From UBA6168 sp041741095 (GTDB taxonomy: Bacteria; Bacteroidota; Bacteroidia; Chitinophagales; Saprospiraceae), in NCBI GenBank assembly GCA_041741095.1, contig JBGSKQ010000031.1, positions 1-64,000 on the forward strand: 64,000 nucleotides of DNA, in the 5' to 3' direction. Positions 32,614 to 41,300 of the stretch are shown here, piece by piece. Position numbers and translations under genes: made by a program. The notes under the pieces were generated by a model that was given only the letters and a program-made list of their open reading frames with translations, did not search any database and was not told the origin of the DNA. Numbering within the stretch: the stretch's first letter is position 1; every line of letters begins with the position of its first letter.

Positions 32614-33540
32614 ATGAAAACTCAACATACAATTGTATATTGTACATTGGCATTCTTTGCCTTTTCGGGCTTTTTAAAGGCCCAAACCCCTTCCGACGCC
32701 ATCATGATGCGGCAGTTGGAAACTTGTATCGGTGTTGTATATGAACACGGGTGGTTCGATGAATATTGGGAAGGCGAACAGCTCAGGGTTAATGGCACCA
32801 TTGAGACCGTTAAGCGCAATTCGGTGACGCCAATGATCGCCTTTGGTATATTTGAGCAATTAAACCTGCTTGTGGGGGCATCGTATGTACAAACGGAATC
32901 CACAGAACCAAATGGAGGTCACTTTGTTGGGGCAAAAGGCTTCCAGGATTTTATGGTGGCATTGAAAGGCCAGCTTTTCAATCAACAGATAGGCCCAGGT
33001 AAATTGGCATTCCTCGCCACTGCTGGTTTCTCGACCCCCATGACCAATTACTTGTCCGATTACCGCCCTTACAGCATTGGGTTCGGTGCCAATGAATACA
33101 GCCTGCGGGGCATTTTGCAATATAAATTCGATATGGGCGTGTATGTGCGTGGCGCTTTTGCTTATTTGGAGCGTGGCCAAACGGAGGCTGAAAGGGATTA
33201 CTACTACAACAATGGCAGCTATTATACTGCCTGGATGGACGTGCCAAGCGCCTGGAATTACAACGCAGTGGCCGGTATTTGGATATTGGGAAATACCTTG
33301 AAACTGGAGGCCAATTATATGGGACTTAAATCCACCAGTGGCGACGATATACGGCCATACAATGCGGCACAACCTACCAATAAAGTCAATTTTGACCTGC
33401 TTGGATTCTCTGCCCAATGCTATCCCAAAAAAGCAAAAGGTTTCGGCGGACTGGCTTATTTTTCCCAAACCATCAATGGACGCAATGCGGGCAAATCCAG
33501 CCAATTTGGATTGGGCTTGACGTATCAGTTCAGGATTTAA
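32614..33540 (+). CDS. Outer-membrane beta-barrel protein
   Basis: With the ATG at 32614 the protein has 308 residues and a signal peptide (MKTQHTIVYCTLAFFAFSGFLKAQ); the frame from 32515 adds an unlikely Cys-rich prefix. The mature chain shows alternating hydrophobic strands with turns (TPMIAFGIFEQLNLLVGASYV, KLAFLATAGFSTPM, YSLRGILQYKFDMGVYVRGAFAYL) and ends in the aromatic FGLGLTYQFRI typical of outer-membrane barrels. It resembles transport-type porin-like proteins of Bacteroidota. The substrate is unknown. It is followed after a hairpin by the haloperoxidase-like lipoprotein gene. Confidence 0.75.
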   Translation: MKTQHTIVYCTLAFFAFSGFLKAQTPSDAIMMRQLETCIGVVYEHGWFDEYWEGEQLRVNGTIETVKRNSVTPMIAFGIFEQLNLLVGASYVQTESTEPNGGHFVGAKGFQDFMVALKGQLFNQQIGPGKLAFLATAGFSTPMTNYLSDYRPYSIGFGANEYSLRGILQYKFDMGVYVRGAFAYLERGQTEAERDYYYNNGSYYTAWMDVPSAWNYNAVAGIWILGNTLKLEANYMGLKSTSGDDIRPYNAAQPTNKVNFDLLGFSAQCYPKKAKGFGGLAYFSQTINGRNAGKSSQFGLGLTYQFRI

Positions 33541-33617
33541 TGGCTATTGGCTATTTGAAAACCATCTCAATATAAAAACTGGTAGTGAAATATTTTAATT
33601 GACGCAGATTTTGGCCC

Positions 33618-33703
33618 GGGCTAAGGTGACGCCTCAAAAGGGCCAGCAAAATCTGAGGTTAACCCAAGGCGTGTGCGGCTCTTTTGAGGTGTCGCCTTAG
33701 CCC
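33618..33703. repeat. Inverted repeat between barrel and haloperoxidase-like genes
   Basis: Arms GGGCTAAGGTGACGCCTCAA (33618 onward, 27 bp in all) and 33677-33703 pair with three mismatches. It lies in a 209-bp space between two co-oriented genes and lacks a T-run. Confidence 0.75.
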
Positions 33704-33749
33704 TTGCATCAGTTAATTTCTATCACTGCCGAAAAAAACTTAAATCATC

Positions 33750-35300
33750 ATGGAAAATAAATTCTTCGCATCCCTATTTTCAGGCTGCATTATATTGTGT
33801 GCCTTATTTGTTTCTTCCTGTGAAAAAGACATGCCTACACAGGCCAATTATACCGATTATATATTTTCAAAAACAGACGAAAATGGCGGTATTTGGACTC
33901 CGGTTTTGTTGGATAGTTCCACCCAAATTGCCATCCCTGTGCCGGAAGATGTCACTTCGTCGGCTTACTTGGACGAACTTTCCGCATTGAAATCAGAGAC
34001 CACCAATTTGAGCGGGCAGCAAATGGAGACGATTGAATATTGGACCAACAATCCAATCCTTCGCTGGAATGAAATTGCATTGGAATTAATTGCAAAATAT
34101 AATCTTATTCCTGGCCCGAACGACGACGACACTTACACATTGCCCAATCCAGCCGATCCCAGCGCCATTCCTTATTTTCCATTTGCGCACCCACCTTATG
34201 CGGTTCGTGCTTTGTCCTATTTGAGCGTGGCGCAATTTGATGGATTGATCACCGCCTGGCATTACAAATATGCTTACAACCGCCCCTCGCCAAATACGGT
34301 GGACAATGCGATTCCTGCCGCTTATATCGAAAATGATATTCCGTCTTACCCATCCGATGGGGCAGTGGTGGCCACCGTTTCGAAGGCTATTTTATCGGCC
34401 ATGTTCCCGCTTGAAAAAGACTATTTGGCCGAAAAAGCTGCCGAACATATTGCCAGTTTGAAATGGGCTGGAATGAATGTGGAAAGCGACATTTCCGCTG
34501 GGGTTGCCATCGGGGATGAAGTGTCGAAAATCGCCTTGGCCAGGGCAGCCAACGACGGCATGAAAAAGGCCCAATGCCCCAAACCCGTCTCCGATTCGCT
34601 GCAAACTGCCGCATTCGACAGGCTCGGCTGGAAATGGGAAAACCTGGAAGTTCCCGCCCGTCCGGTCGGGCTGACTCCGCTGTTTGGCCAAGTGAAAATG
34701 TGGTGTGTGCCAACGGTGGAAGAGGTAAGGCCGCCCATGCCGCCAGCGCCCGGTTCTGCTGAATTTGAAGCTGATATCAAATTGCTGAAAAATTATCAGG
34801 ACAATATGAAGGAAGAATGGCGGGCCATCGCCAATTTTTGGCAAGATGGGCTTGGAACCTACACACCGCCCGGCCATTGGAACCGCTTTGCCAAGGAATA
34901 TGCCATCAAATACAAGCTGAACCCGCTGCGCACGGCACGAGTTTTTGCCTATTTGAATATGGCTATGATGGACGGCGGTATTAGTTGCTGGGATGCCAAA
35001 TATTATTATCACTATCCACGCCCAATCAATGCCATTGAGGGTTTTACAACCATCGCAGGGACGCCAAATTTCCCAAGCTACACTTCCGGGCACAGCGTAT
35101 TCTCAGCGGCCGGAGCAGAGGTTTTGACTTATATGTTCCCCGAAGAAGGCTCCATATTTAGGGATTGGGCCTTGGAGGCTGCCATTTCAAGGGTTTACGG
35201 AGGTATTCATTGGAGCTTTGACGCAACAGCCGGGACTGAGCAAGGCAAAAAAGTAGCGGGTTACACCTTGGGCATAGCCAAGGCCGATGGAGCGGATTAA
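33750..35300 (+). CDS. Vanadium-haloperoxidase/PAP2-fold lipoprotein with duplicated domain
   Basis: A 516-residue lipoprotein (lipobox VSSC). The C-terminal half carries the phosphate/vanadate-binding signature of the PAP2/vanadium-dependent chloroperoxidase fold: YHYPRP, PSYTSGHS (442-449) and SRVYGGIHWSFD. The N-terminal half repeats the same layout in degenerate form: YKYAYNRPSPN, PSYPSDGA (198-205) replacing PSYTSGHS, and no SRxxxGxHxxxD partner. This suggests an internal duplication in which one site was lost. The active half would act in the periplasm or on the outer-membrane face, either as a phosphatase or a haloperoxidase; the sequence does not decide. It precedes the FecA-like receptor gene. 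Confidence 0.88.
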   Translation: MENKFFASLFSGCIILCALFVSSCEKDMPTQANYTDYIFSKTDENGGIWTPVLLDSSTQIAIPVPEDVTSSAYLDELSALKSETTNLSGQQMETIEYWTNNPILRWNEIALELIAKYNLIPGPNDDDTYTLPNPADPSAIPYFPFAHPPYAVRALSYLSVAQFDGLITAWHYKYAYNRPSPNTVDNAIPAAYIENDIPSYPSDGAVVATVSKAILSAMFPLEKDYLAEKAAEHIASLKWAGMNVESDISAGVAIGDEVSKIALARAANDGMKKAQCPKPVSDSLQTAAFDRLGWKWENLEVPARPVGLTPLFGQVKMWCVPTVEEVRPPMPPAPGSAEFEADIKLLKNYQDNMKEEWRAIANFWQDGLGTYTPPGHWNRFAKEYAIKYKLNPLRTARVFAYLNMAMMDGGISCWDAKYYYHYPRPINAIEGFTTIAGTPNFPSYTSGHSVFSAAGAEVLTYMFPEEGSIFRDWALEAAISRVYGGIHWSFDATAGTEQGKKVAGYTLGIAKADGAD

Positions 35301-35321
35301 TTGGTTTGATACAATATAAAA

Positions 35322-35413
35322 GTCACGAATTGTGCAAATTGTCACTATACTCCGCACAAAAACAATAGGTGCGAAGGATCAATATACTATTGATAATTTG
35401 TGCAATTCGTGAC
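35322..35413. repeat. Inverted repeat downstream of haloperoxidase-like gene
   Basis: Arms 35322-35344 and 35391-35413 (GTCACGAATTG...AATT...TCA) pair with three mismatches around a 46-nt loop. It may mark the end of the upstream gene's transcript. Confidence 0.7.
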
Positions 35414-35484
35414 AAAAAATTGACCGGAATATTTCAATTTCTGTCTGTGCATATTTTAAGCAAATTCTAAGTTTATTTTAAGGC

Positions 35485-35511
35485 TTTGGCAATCCGGTTA
35501 GCCTACATTTG
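35485..35511 (+). promoter_or_regulatory. Candidate promoter of the FecA-like receptor gene
   Basis: TACATTTG at 35504-35511 matches the Bacteroidota -7 consensus TAnnTTTG exactly. A TTTG at 35485-35488 could serve as the -33 element, though the 15-bp spacer is short. It lies about 57 bp before the start codon of the receptor. Confidence 0.5.
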
Positions 35512-35567
35512 CGCCATTATTTTGATGATTTAGCTTCCAAAATCCCAATGTTTATTTTTTGAAAAAT

Positions 35568-37751
35568 ATGCCGACAATGAAAAAAATAATCCTATTGGGC
35601 ATTAGCCTTTTTACATTTTGCCAATTGTTTGGCCAATCCGACCAGGATACCATTAAAAAAATATCGCTGGATGAAATTGAAATTTCTGCCAGCAGGAACA
35701 ATATTGGCCGCTTGCAACAGACAGAAGGCGCTTACATTATGGCAGGTAAAAAGAACGAAGTCATCAACCTGCTATATGCCGATGCCAATATTGCCGAGAA
35801 AAACCCCCGCCAGATTTTTGCAAAAGTGCCGGGCGTCTTTGTGTATGACATGGATGGTTCCGGCAACCAAATCAACATCTCGACCCGTGGCCTTGACCCG
35901 CACCGGGGCTGGGAATTCAATATCCGGAAAAACGGCATCGTCACCAATACGGACTTGTACGGTTATCCGGCCAGCCATTTTACCCTGCCAATGGAAGCCG
36001 TGGAGCGCATCGAAATCGTGCGTGGCACGGGCGCCCTGCAATATGGGCAGCAGTTTGGCGGGATGTTGAACTATGTGCTGAAACAGCCCGACACCAGCCG
36101 CACCATTGGCTTGGAGACAGTCAATTCCATTGGTTCCTATGGCCTGTTGAGCACCTACAACGCCATTGGCGGCAAGGTGGGAAAATTGGAATATTATGGC
36201 TATTACAGCAAGCGGGTGAGCAACGGCTACCGTGACGACAGCCGTAGCGACTTCAACGGCCAATCGCTCATGTTGCGCTATTCGCCGCTGGAAAACCTCA
36301 CGTTGACGGCGGAATTTGCCCACTCGGAGTACGTCTTCCAGTTGCCAGGGCAACTCAACGACAGCATGTTCCACGAAAATCCCCGCCAAGCTACCCGTAG
36401 CCGCAATTATTACAGCCCTGATATTTACATTCCTTCTTTCAAATTGGATTGGGTCTTGGGCGAAAAATCGAGCCTCCAGTGGACGTTGTCAGCCGTGCTG
36501 GGCAGCCGCAACAGTGTCATGTTCGACAAGCCGGTTACAACAGTGGATGTGATTGACCCCGTGACGCTGGCATACGCCCCACGCCAGGTGGATATTGACA
36601 ACTACCACAGTTACATGTCCGAACTGCGCTTTTTGCAGCGCTATAATTTGGGTAAAATCGGCTCAACTTTGGCCGTCGGCGCTCAACTGATCAACAACGA
36701 CCTGCACCGCCGCCAGCAGGGCAAAGGCACGACCGGCTCCGATTACGACCTGACGGTGCCTGACAGCAAATTTGGCCGTGACATGCATTTCAAAACGCAA
36801 AATCTTGCCCTGTTTGCCGAAAACCTATTTCAAATTACCAAGCAGTTTTCCATCAGCCCCGGTGTGCGGGTAGAAATCGGCGAATCGAACATGACGGGCG
36901 TGATTTCCTATTTGCCCGATGATGAAATACCGAATACCATTGAACACCGCTTCCCGCTCTTCGGCGTCAATGCAGAATATAAACTTGGTGCTTTGCAAAG
37001 CCTTTATACAGGCTGGTCCCAAGCCTACAGGCCTGTTATTTTCAAAGACATCGTGCCGGGTTCTGTTTATGAAAAAACCGACAAAAACCTGGAAGATGCG
37101 AAAGGCTACAACCTGGAAGCAGGCTACCGGGGCGTCTTGGGCAGCTTCCGTTGGGATGTGGGCGTGTTCAGGATGCAATACAACAACCGCTTGGGCAACC
37201 AGGCCATTCAGGAGGGCAATGATTTCTTGATTTACCGCACCAATATTGGCAATTCTGTCACGAATGGCGTGGAGCTTTTTGGCGAATATGCTTTCAGTAT
37301 TTCACCCAATTGGAAGGCCAGTATTTTTACTTCGACCTCTTTTATGAAGGCAGAATATGAAGACGCTGCCATTCGGGTGGGCAACGAAAACGTGGACATC
37401 AGTGGCAACAAAGTGGAAAGCGTACCGGAATGGATTTCACGCAACGGATTGACAATCAGGCACAAGCGCATCAGCTTAACGGCCCTCTACAGCTATACTG
37501 CCGAAACCTTCGCCGATCCGCTCAATACGGTGGAGCCATCCTCGACGGGCGCAGTTGGCCTGGTGCCTTCCTATGGGTTGCTGGACTTAAATGCCACCTG
37601 GCGCATCTCCCCGGCTGTCACAATCCGCCTGAACATGAGCAATGTTTTGGATGAACAATATTTCACAAAAAGGCCCTCTTTTTATCCCGGCCCCGGCATT
37701 TGGCCCTCTGATGGGCGCAGTGCCAATATTTCCGTTGGTTTTAGGTTGTAA
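35568..37751 (+). CDS. FecA-like TonB-dependent receptor
   Basis: A 727-residue receptor from ATG 35568 (35577, MKKIILLG, is equally possible) with a signal peptide ending FGQ. The plug (about 40-165) shows AKVPGVFVYDMDGSGNQINI, STRGLDPHRGWEFNIRKNG and VERIEIVRGTGALQYGQQFGG. The barrel ends with NVLDEQYFTKRPSFYPGPGI and a C-terminal VGFRL. The RPxxYPGPGIWPSDGRS stretch is typical of FecA/iron(III)-dicitrate-like receptors in Bacteroidota. No carboxypeptidase-like N-terminal domain is present. It likely imports a ferric chelate; the match is to the receptor family, not proof of substrate. Followed by a strong terminator. Confidence 0.92.
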   Translation: MPTMKKIILLGISLFTFCQLFGQSDQDTIKKISLDEIEISASRNNIGRLQQTEGAYIMAGKKNEVINLLYADANIAEKNPRQIFAKVPGVFVYDMDGSGNQINISTRGLDPHRGWEFNIRKNGIVTNTDLYGYPASHFTLPMEAVERIEIVRGTGALQYGQQFGGMLNYVLKQPDTSRTIGLETVNSIGSYGLLSTYNAIGGKVGKLEYYGYYSKRVSNGYRDDSRSDFNGQSLMLRYSPLENLTLTAEFAHSEYVFQLPGQLNDSMFHENPRQATRSRNYYSPDIYIPSFKLDWVLGEKSSLQWTLSAVLGSRNSVMFDKPVTTVDVIDPVTLAYAPRQVDIDNYHSYMSELRFLQRYNLGKIGSTLAVGAQLINNDLHRRQQGKGTTGSDYDLTVPDSKFGRDMHFKTQNLALFAENLFQITKQFSISPGVRVEIGESNMTGVISYLPDDEIPNTIEHRFPLFGVNAEYKLGALQSLYTGWSQAYRPVIFKDIVPGSVYEKTDKNLEDAKGYNLEAGYRGVLGSFRWDVGVFRMQYNNRLGNQAIQEGNDFLIYRTNIGNSVTNGVELFGEYAFSISPNWKASIFTSTSFMKAEYEDAAIRVGNENVDISGNKVESVPEWISRNGLTIRHKRISLTALYSYTAETFADPLNTVEPSSTGAVGLVPSYGLLDLNATWRISPAVTIRLNMSNVLDEQYFTKRPSFYPGPGIWPSDGRSANISVGFRL

Positions 37752-37784
37752 TTTATTTTTGTAAAACAACAAAATCATATTTGC

Positions 37785-37820
37785 AACGCCGCAGTCAGCT
37801 TGATTTGCGGCGTTTTTTTA
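37785..37820 (+). terminator. Rho-independent terminator after FecA-like receptor gene
   Basis: A perfect 9-bp stem AACGCCGCA (37785-37793) / TGCGGCGTT (37806-37814) with a 12-nt loop and a run of T. It sits 34 bp after the receptor stop codon. Confidence 0.9.
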
Positions 37821-37870
37821 TTGAATTATTTTTCAAATTATTTGCACATATATACTGTAGGCTTTTAGCG

Positions 37871-37925
37871 TTTGGCCAGTGGCAATTAGCACCGAGCCAA
37901 TAGCCAATAGCCAGTGGCCAATAGC
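37871..37925. repeat. Short tandem words 'CCAATAG/CCAGTGG'
   Basis: Repeats of GCCAATAG and GGCCAGTGGC words without a clear unit length. They lie in the 330-bp space between the FecA-like receptor and the beta-helix gene; apart from the terminator nothing else is recognised there. Confidence 0.5.
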
Positions 37926-38081
37926 TCATCTATATATGCTTGTAGATTTTTATAAAAAACCAATTTTTGGCGTCACACTTTTTCATTTTATAGCCACCAA
38001 TCAAAAATCGGTGCCCATACTTTTGCGCCATACTTTTACACGTAATGCAGTGACACATAAGAAGCAAAATCTAAAGTCCAA

Positions 38082-39959
38082 ATGCATTACAAAACACTCA
38101 GAACACTCGCTATCGCTGGCATTTCCCTTCTTTCCTCTTTTGTTTTTTCCCAAAATTGTGGCTGCGATCATTTGATTCAACAAGCAGGAATTTACCGTCC
38201 GGCGAGCCTGGGCAGTGGGCCGTTTTACCTCAATGCGCAACCCGGCGATGTGATCTGTGTAAAAGCGGGAATCTATGCCGACCTGCGTTTTTTTGATTTT
38301 CAGGGCAGCGAGGCAGAGCCCATCACGGTCGTCAATTGCGGAGGGCAAGCAGTTATAGCAAACAACAGCTACGCTGGTGGGCTGATTTTTGAAAATTGCC
38401 GCTATTTCCATGTGACAGGCACTGGCGATGATGCATTTGAATATGGACTGAAAATAAATGGCACGGGCGCAGGTGCGAGCGGCGTGGTGGTGACCCGCCT
38501 CAGCTCCGATTTTGAACTCGACCACATCGAAGTGGCCAATTCAGGCTTTGCTGGTTTTATGGTAAAAACGGACCCCGGCTGCGACCCGGCCACCTGGCAG
38601 CAGAATTACACGATGCAGAACGTGGACATCCACCACAACTACATCCACCACACGGGCGGCGAAGGCATGTACATCGGCAGTGTTTATTGGGAAAACGGCA
38701 TGGAAAAAACCTGTGACAGCGAAACGATCAGGGTCTATCCGCACCGCATTTTGGGCTTGCAGGTGCATGAAAACCGCTTGGAAAACACAGGGGCGGACGG
38801 CATACAGTACGGCTGTGCGGCAGATGCCCAAATTTACAACAACTCCATCGTCAACGCAGGAACCAACCCTTTTGCAGTGTATCAAAATAGCGGCATACAG
38901 TGCGGGGGCGGTTCCGGCGGCACATGTTTCAACAATACCATCAAAAACCCGGGCGGTTGCGGCATCATCGTGCTGGGCCACCTGGGCGGCAACAAGTTTT
39001 ACAACAACCTCATCGTCGGGACGGGCGGCTACGGCATCTTCGCCGACGACGCCAACAGCACGCAGATGGGTTCCAAATTTGAAATTTTAAACAATACCAT
39101 CGTCAATCCCGCCACCGACGGCATCCGCCTGTATAACCAGGCCAATGAAAACATCATCTGCAACAATGCAATCGTAGCCCCTGTCAATGGCCAATTCGTA
39201 GCATTCGGCCAAGGGGCTACAGCAGCGACGAGCCACAATTACACCGCAGAACAGCTTGAAAATGCAGGCTTTTATGATTGGTTGGACTTCAAGCCGTCGC
39301 CCTCCTCGCCTTTGGTGGACAATGGGGACGACACACAACCTGCTGGCGTGGACTTGGACATTCAAAACCAACAGCGCCCAATCAATGGCAGGGCAGATAT
39401 TGGAGCTTATGAGTTCCAGAGCATTTTCCCCATTGACCAAAACGACCTGAAGTTTTCGTTGGTGAATGCGGATGGGCGCAAGCTGTTCTGGTTTTTACAT
39501 GAAAATGAACACTTGGAAAACGTTGAAATAGAGCGCTCCTTGGACGGCATCAATTTTATTTCGGTAGGCTCCATAGAGGCAGAAGGTCAAGGCATTTATT
39601 CTTTTACCGATTCGGAAAACCTGACGGGCAAGATTTTTTACCGGCTGAAACTGAAAGAAGGCGAGTATTCTTTTGACCATTCAGCAACGCTGTCTTGCAA
39701 AGTAGAACACCCGCAAAACAAACCCAGGGACAGCTTCGGCCAGGTGTTGGAATTGCTGGCTGGCCAAAGCGAAAAGGAGGCCCATGTGGAAATTTACGAC
39801 ATGGCAGGCAGAGCAGTGGCCACCTTTTCAGCCAACACAATGGATGGCAGCCAAGGCATTGCCGATAGGCTGCAAGTGCCTGCCGGGGTTTATGTGGTAC
39901 ATGTGAAAGGAGAGGGCTTTGACCTGTCGCAAAAAGTTTTTTATACACCGGTTTATTAA
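38082..39959 (+). CDS. Right-handed parallel beta-helix protein, likely T9SS type-A cargo
   Basis: A 625-residue exported protein with signal MHYKTLRTLAIAGISLLSSFVFSQ. The central region (about 40-440) is a right-handed beta-helix with many short turns such as IHHNYIHHTGGEGMYIG, GIQYGCAADAQIYNNSIV, CGIIVLGHLGGNKFYNNLIV and FEILNNTIVNPATDGIRLYN, like pectate-lyase-fold and choice-of-anchor proteins. After residue about 450 there is a beta-sandwich (LEGIERSLDG-like strands), and the last ~75 residues (AHVEIYDMAGRAVATFSA...QVPAGVYVVHVKGEG...KVFYTPVY) resemble the T9SS type-A C-terminal sorting domain. A polysaccharide-binding or lyase role is possible; catalytic residues are not certain. Confidence 0.85.
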   Translation: MHYKTLRTLAIAGISLLSSFVFSQNCGCDHLIQQAGIYRPASLGSGPFYLNAQPGDVICVKAGIYADLRFFDFQGSEAEPITVVNCGGQAVIANNSYAGGLIFENCRYFHVTGTGDDAFEYGLKINGTGAGASGVVVTRLSSDFELDHIEVANSGFAGFMVKTDPGCDPATWQQNYTMQNVDIHHNYIHHTGGEGMYIGSVYWENGMEKTCDSETIRVYPHRILGLQVHENRLENTGADGIQYGCAADAQIYNNSIVNAGTNPFAVYQNSGIQCGGGSGGTCFNNTIKNPGGCGIIVLGHLGGNKFYNNLIVGTGGYGIFADDANSTQMGSKFEILNNTIVNPATDGIRLYNQANENIICNNAIVAPVNGQFVAFGQGATAATSHNYTAEQLENAGFYDWLDFKPSPSSPLVDNGDDTQPAGVDLDIQNQQRPINGRADIGAYEFQSIFPIDQNDLKFSLVNADGRKLFWFLHENEHLENVEIERSLDGINFISVGSIEAEGQGIYSFTDSENLTGKIFYRLKLKEGEYSFDHSATLSCKVEHPQNKPRDSFGQVLELLAGQSEKEAHVEIYDMAGRAVATFSANTMDGSQGIADRLQVPAGVYVVHVKGEGFDLSQKVFYTPVY

Positions 39960-39990
39960 CCCTTTGTTGCTCTGAAAGAAGGTTTTTTCC

Positions 39991-40035
39991 AAAGCCGTTG
40001 GCCAATTTATCGCCAACGGCTTTGTTGTTTGTCTT
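39991..40035 (+). terminator. Rho-independent terminator after beta-helix gene
   Basis: A perfect 12-bp stem AAAGCCGTTGGC / GCCAACGGCTTT (39991-40002 and 40012-40023) with a 9-nt loop and a T/G-rich tail, 32 bp after the stop codon. Further downstream (40115-40175) are small dispersed repeats containing CCTGTCTACCGACAGG and TCCCGAAGTAAATTCGGGA. Confidence 0.85.
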
Positions 40036-40205
40036 TAAAACTGTTTCTTAGTGAAATTAAAAAATAATATAGGCCATATTGATTTACAAATAAGCTGATA
40101 ATCAATGCTTTGCAAGTTCCTGTCTACCGACAGGCAGGCATCGTTCATTCCCGAAGTAAATTCGGGATAAGCTATTTATAGTTCATCATTCACGTATTTT
40201 TGGCC

Positions 40206-40991
40206 ATGAAATTTTTCATCCAGCTATCCTACAAGGGCACGCACTATTTTGGTTGGCAGCGGCAGCCACGGCACCCCAGCGTCCAGGAGACTTTGGAAAA
40301 TGCACTGGAAAAAATGTTGGGCTACCACGTGAATTGCATCGGCTGCGGGCGCACCGACACGGGCGTTCATGCCAGCCAGTATTTTTGCCACATCAAGGTG
40401 GAAACGGATTTCGCCTACGACCCTGTTTTCCGCCTCAATAAAATGCTGCCCGACGACATCGCCATCCACGACTTTATCAAAGTGCCCTGGGAGGCACATG
40501 CACAACACGACGCCCTTTCCAGGACCTACGCCTACCGCATCCACACCATAAAAAACGCCTTCCTGAGCGAGATGAGCACTTTTTATCCAAAAGAAAATAT
40601 GGACACGGGGAACATGCAGGCGGCAGTTGAATTGCTGAAAAATTACCGGGATTTCCGCTCTTTTTGCCGACAGCCCAGTATTTATAAAACGACCATTTGT
40701 GAAATCACCGAAGCGGATCTAAAAGTGGACGGCATGGGCGAAAATTTAGCCTTTACTTTCACTGCCGACCGTTTCCTTCGGGGCATGGTGCGTTATATGG
40801 TGGGTCAAATTTTGGAGGTGGGCTATGGCAGGGTCAGTTTGGGGGAATTTGAAAATCTATTGAAAAACGGCCAGGCGCCCAGGCGTTTTAAATCTGCCCA
40901 CCCGCAGGGTCTCTACCTTTCGGAAGTTCGGTACGGTTTTTTTGAAAAACAAGTTTCGCCACATATTGCTAATGAAAATTTGATCGTTTAG
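40206..40991 (+). CDS. truA: tRNA pseudouridine(38-40) synthase TruA
   Basis: The start at ATG 40206 gives 261 residues; the TTG at 40200 adds two residues and is less likely. TruA isomerises uridine to pseudouridine at positions 38-40 of the tRNA anticodon arm. Visible family marks are SYKGTHYFGWQRQP near the N-terminus, the catalytic loop CGRTDTGVHASQ with Asp51, SRTYAYRIHT, and the C-terminal FLRGMVRYMVGQILEVGYGR. Length is normal for the family. It stands between a terminator and a long 5' leader of the next gene, so it is probably transcribed alone. Confidence 0.96.
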   Translation: MKFFIQLSYKGTHYFGWQRQPRHPSVQETLENALEKMLGYHVNCIGCGRTDTGVHASQYFCHIKVETDFAYDPVFRLNKMLPDDIAIHDFIKVPWEAHAQHDALSRTYAYRIHTIKNAFLSEMSTFYPKENMDTGNMQAAVELLKNYRDFRSFCRQPSIYKTTICEITEADLKVDGMGENLAFTFTADRFLRGMVRYMVGQILEVGYGRVSLGEFENLLKNGQAPRRFKSAHPQGLYLSEVRYGFFEKQVSPHIANENLIV

Positions 40992-41067
40992 CAAAGCGAT
41001 TTGAAATAAAAATTGGTTAAAAATAAGCGTTAAAATTTTTTATTTTAACTAAATCCCCCCGAACCAT

Positions 41068-41228
41068 ACGTTACCTTCGCACCTTTGTAAAACCGGGCCA
41101 GCGGCCCATTACATCTCTCGGAAGGACCAATTTACCCTAAACCATAGACAGTCAGCGGCGGAAAACCTATTTTTCGCCACCAATCGCCAGGCCTGATGAT
41201 GTGCCTCCAACGACAGGAGTTTTTTTAA
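41068..41228 (+). ncRNA. Candidate structured leader or small RNA with terminator-like end
   Basis: A -7-like TACCTTCG at 41072-41079 is followed by a GC hairpin GGGCC-AGC-GGCCC (41095-41107), a second stem GGCGGAAAA..TTTTCGCC (41157-41178) and a small CTCC/GGAG hairpin (41205-41219) directly followed by a run of T (41220-41226). The 309-bp space 40992-41300 has no gene. The layout fits a short RNA or an attenuated leader of the serine hydrolase gene at 41301. No known RNA family is recognised. Confidence 0.35.
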
Positions 41229-41300
41229 TCCTAATACTAATAGCCAACTGTAATTATCAACAGCATTAATTATCAAACATTCACTTATAAAAGCAATTTA

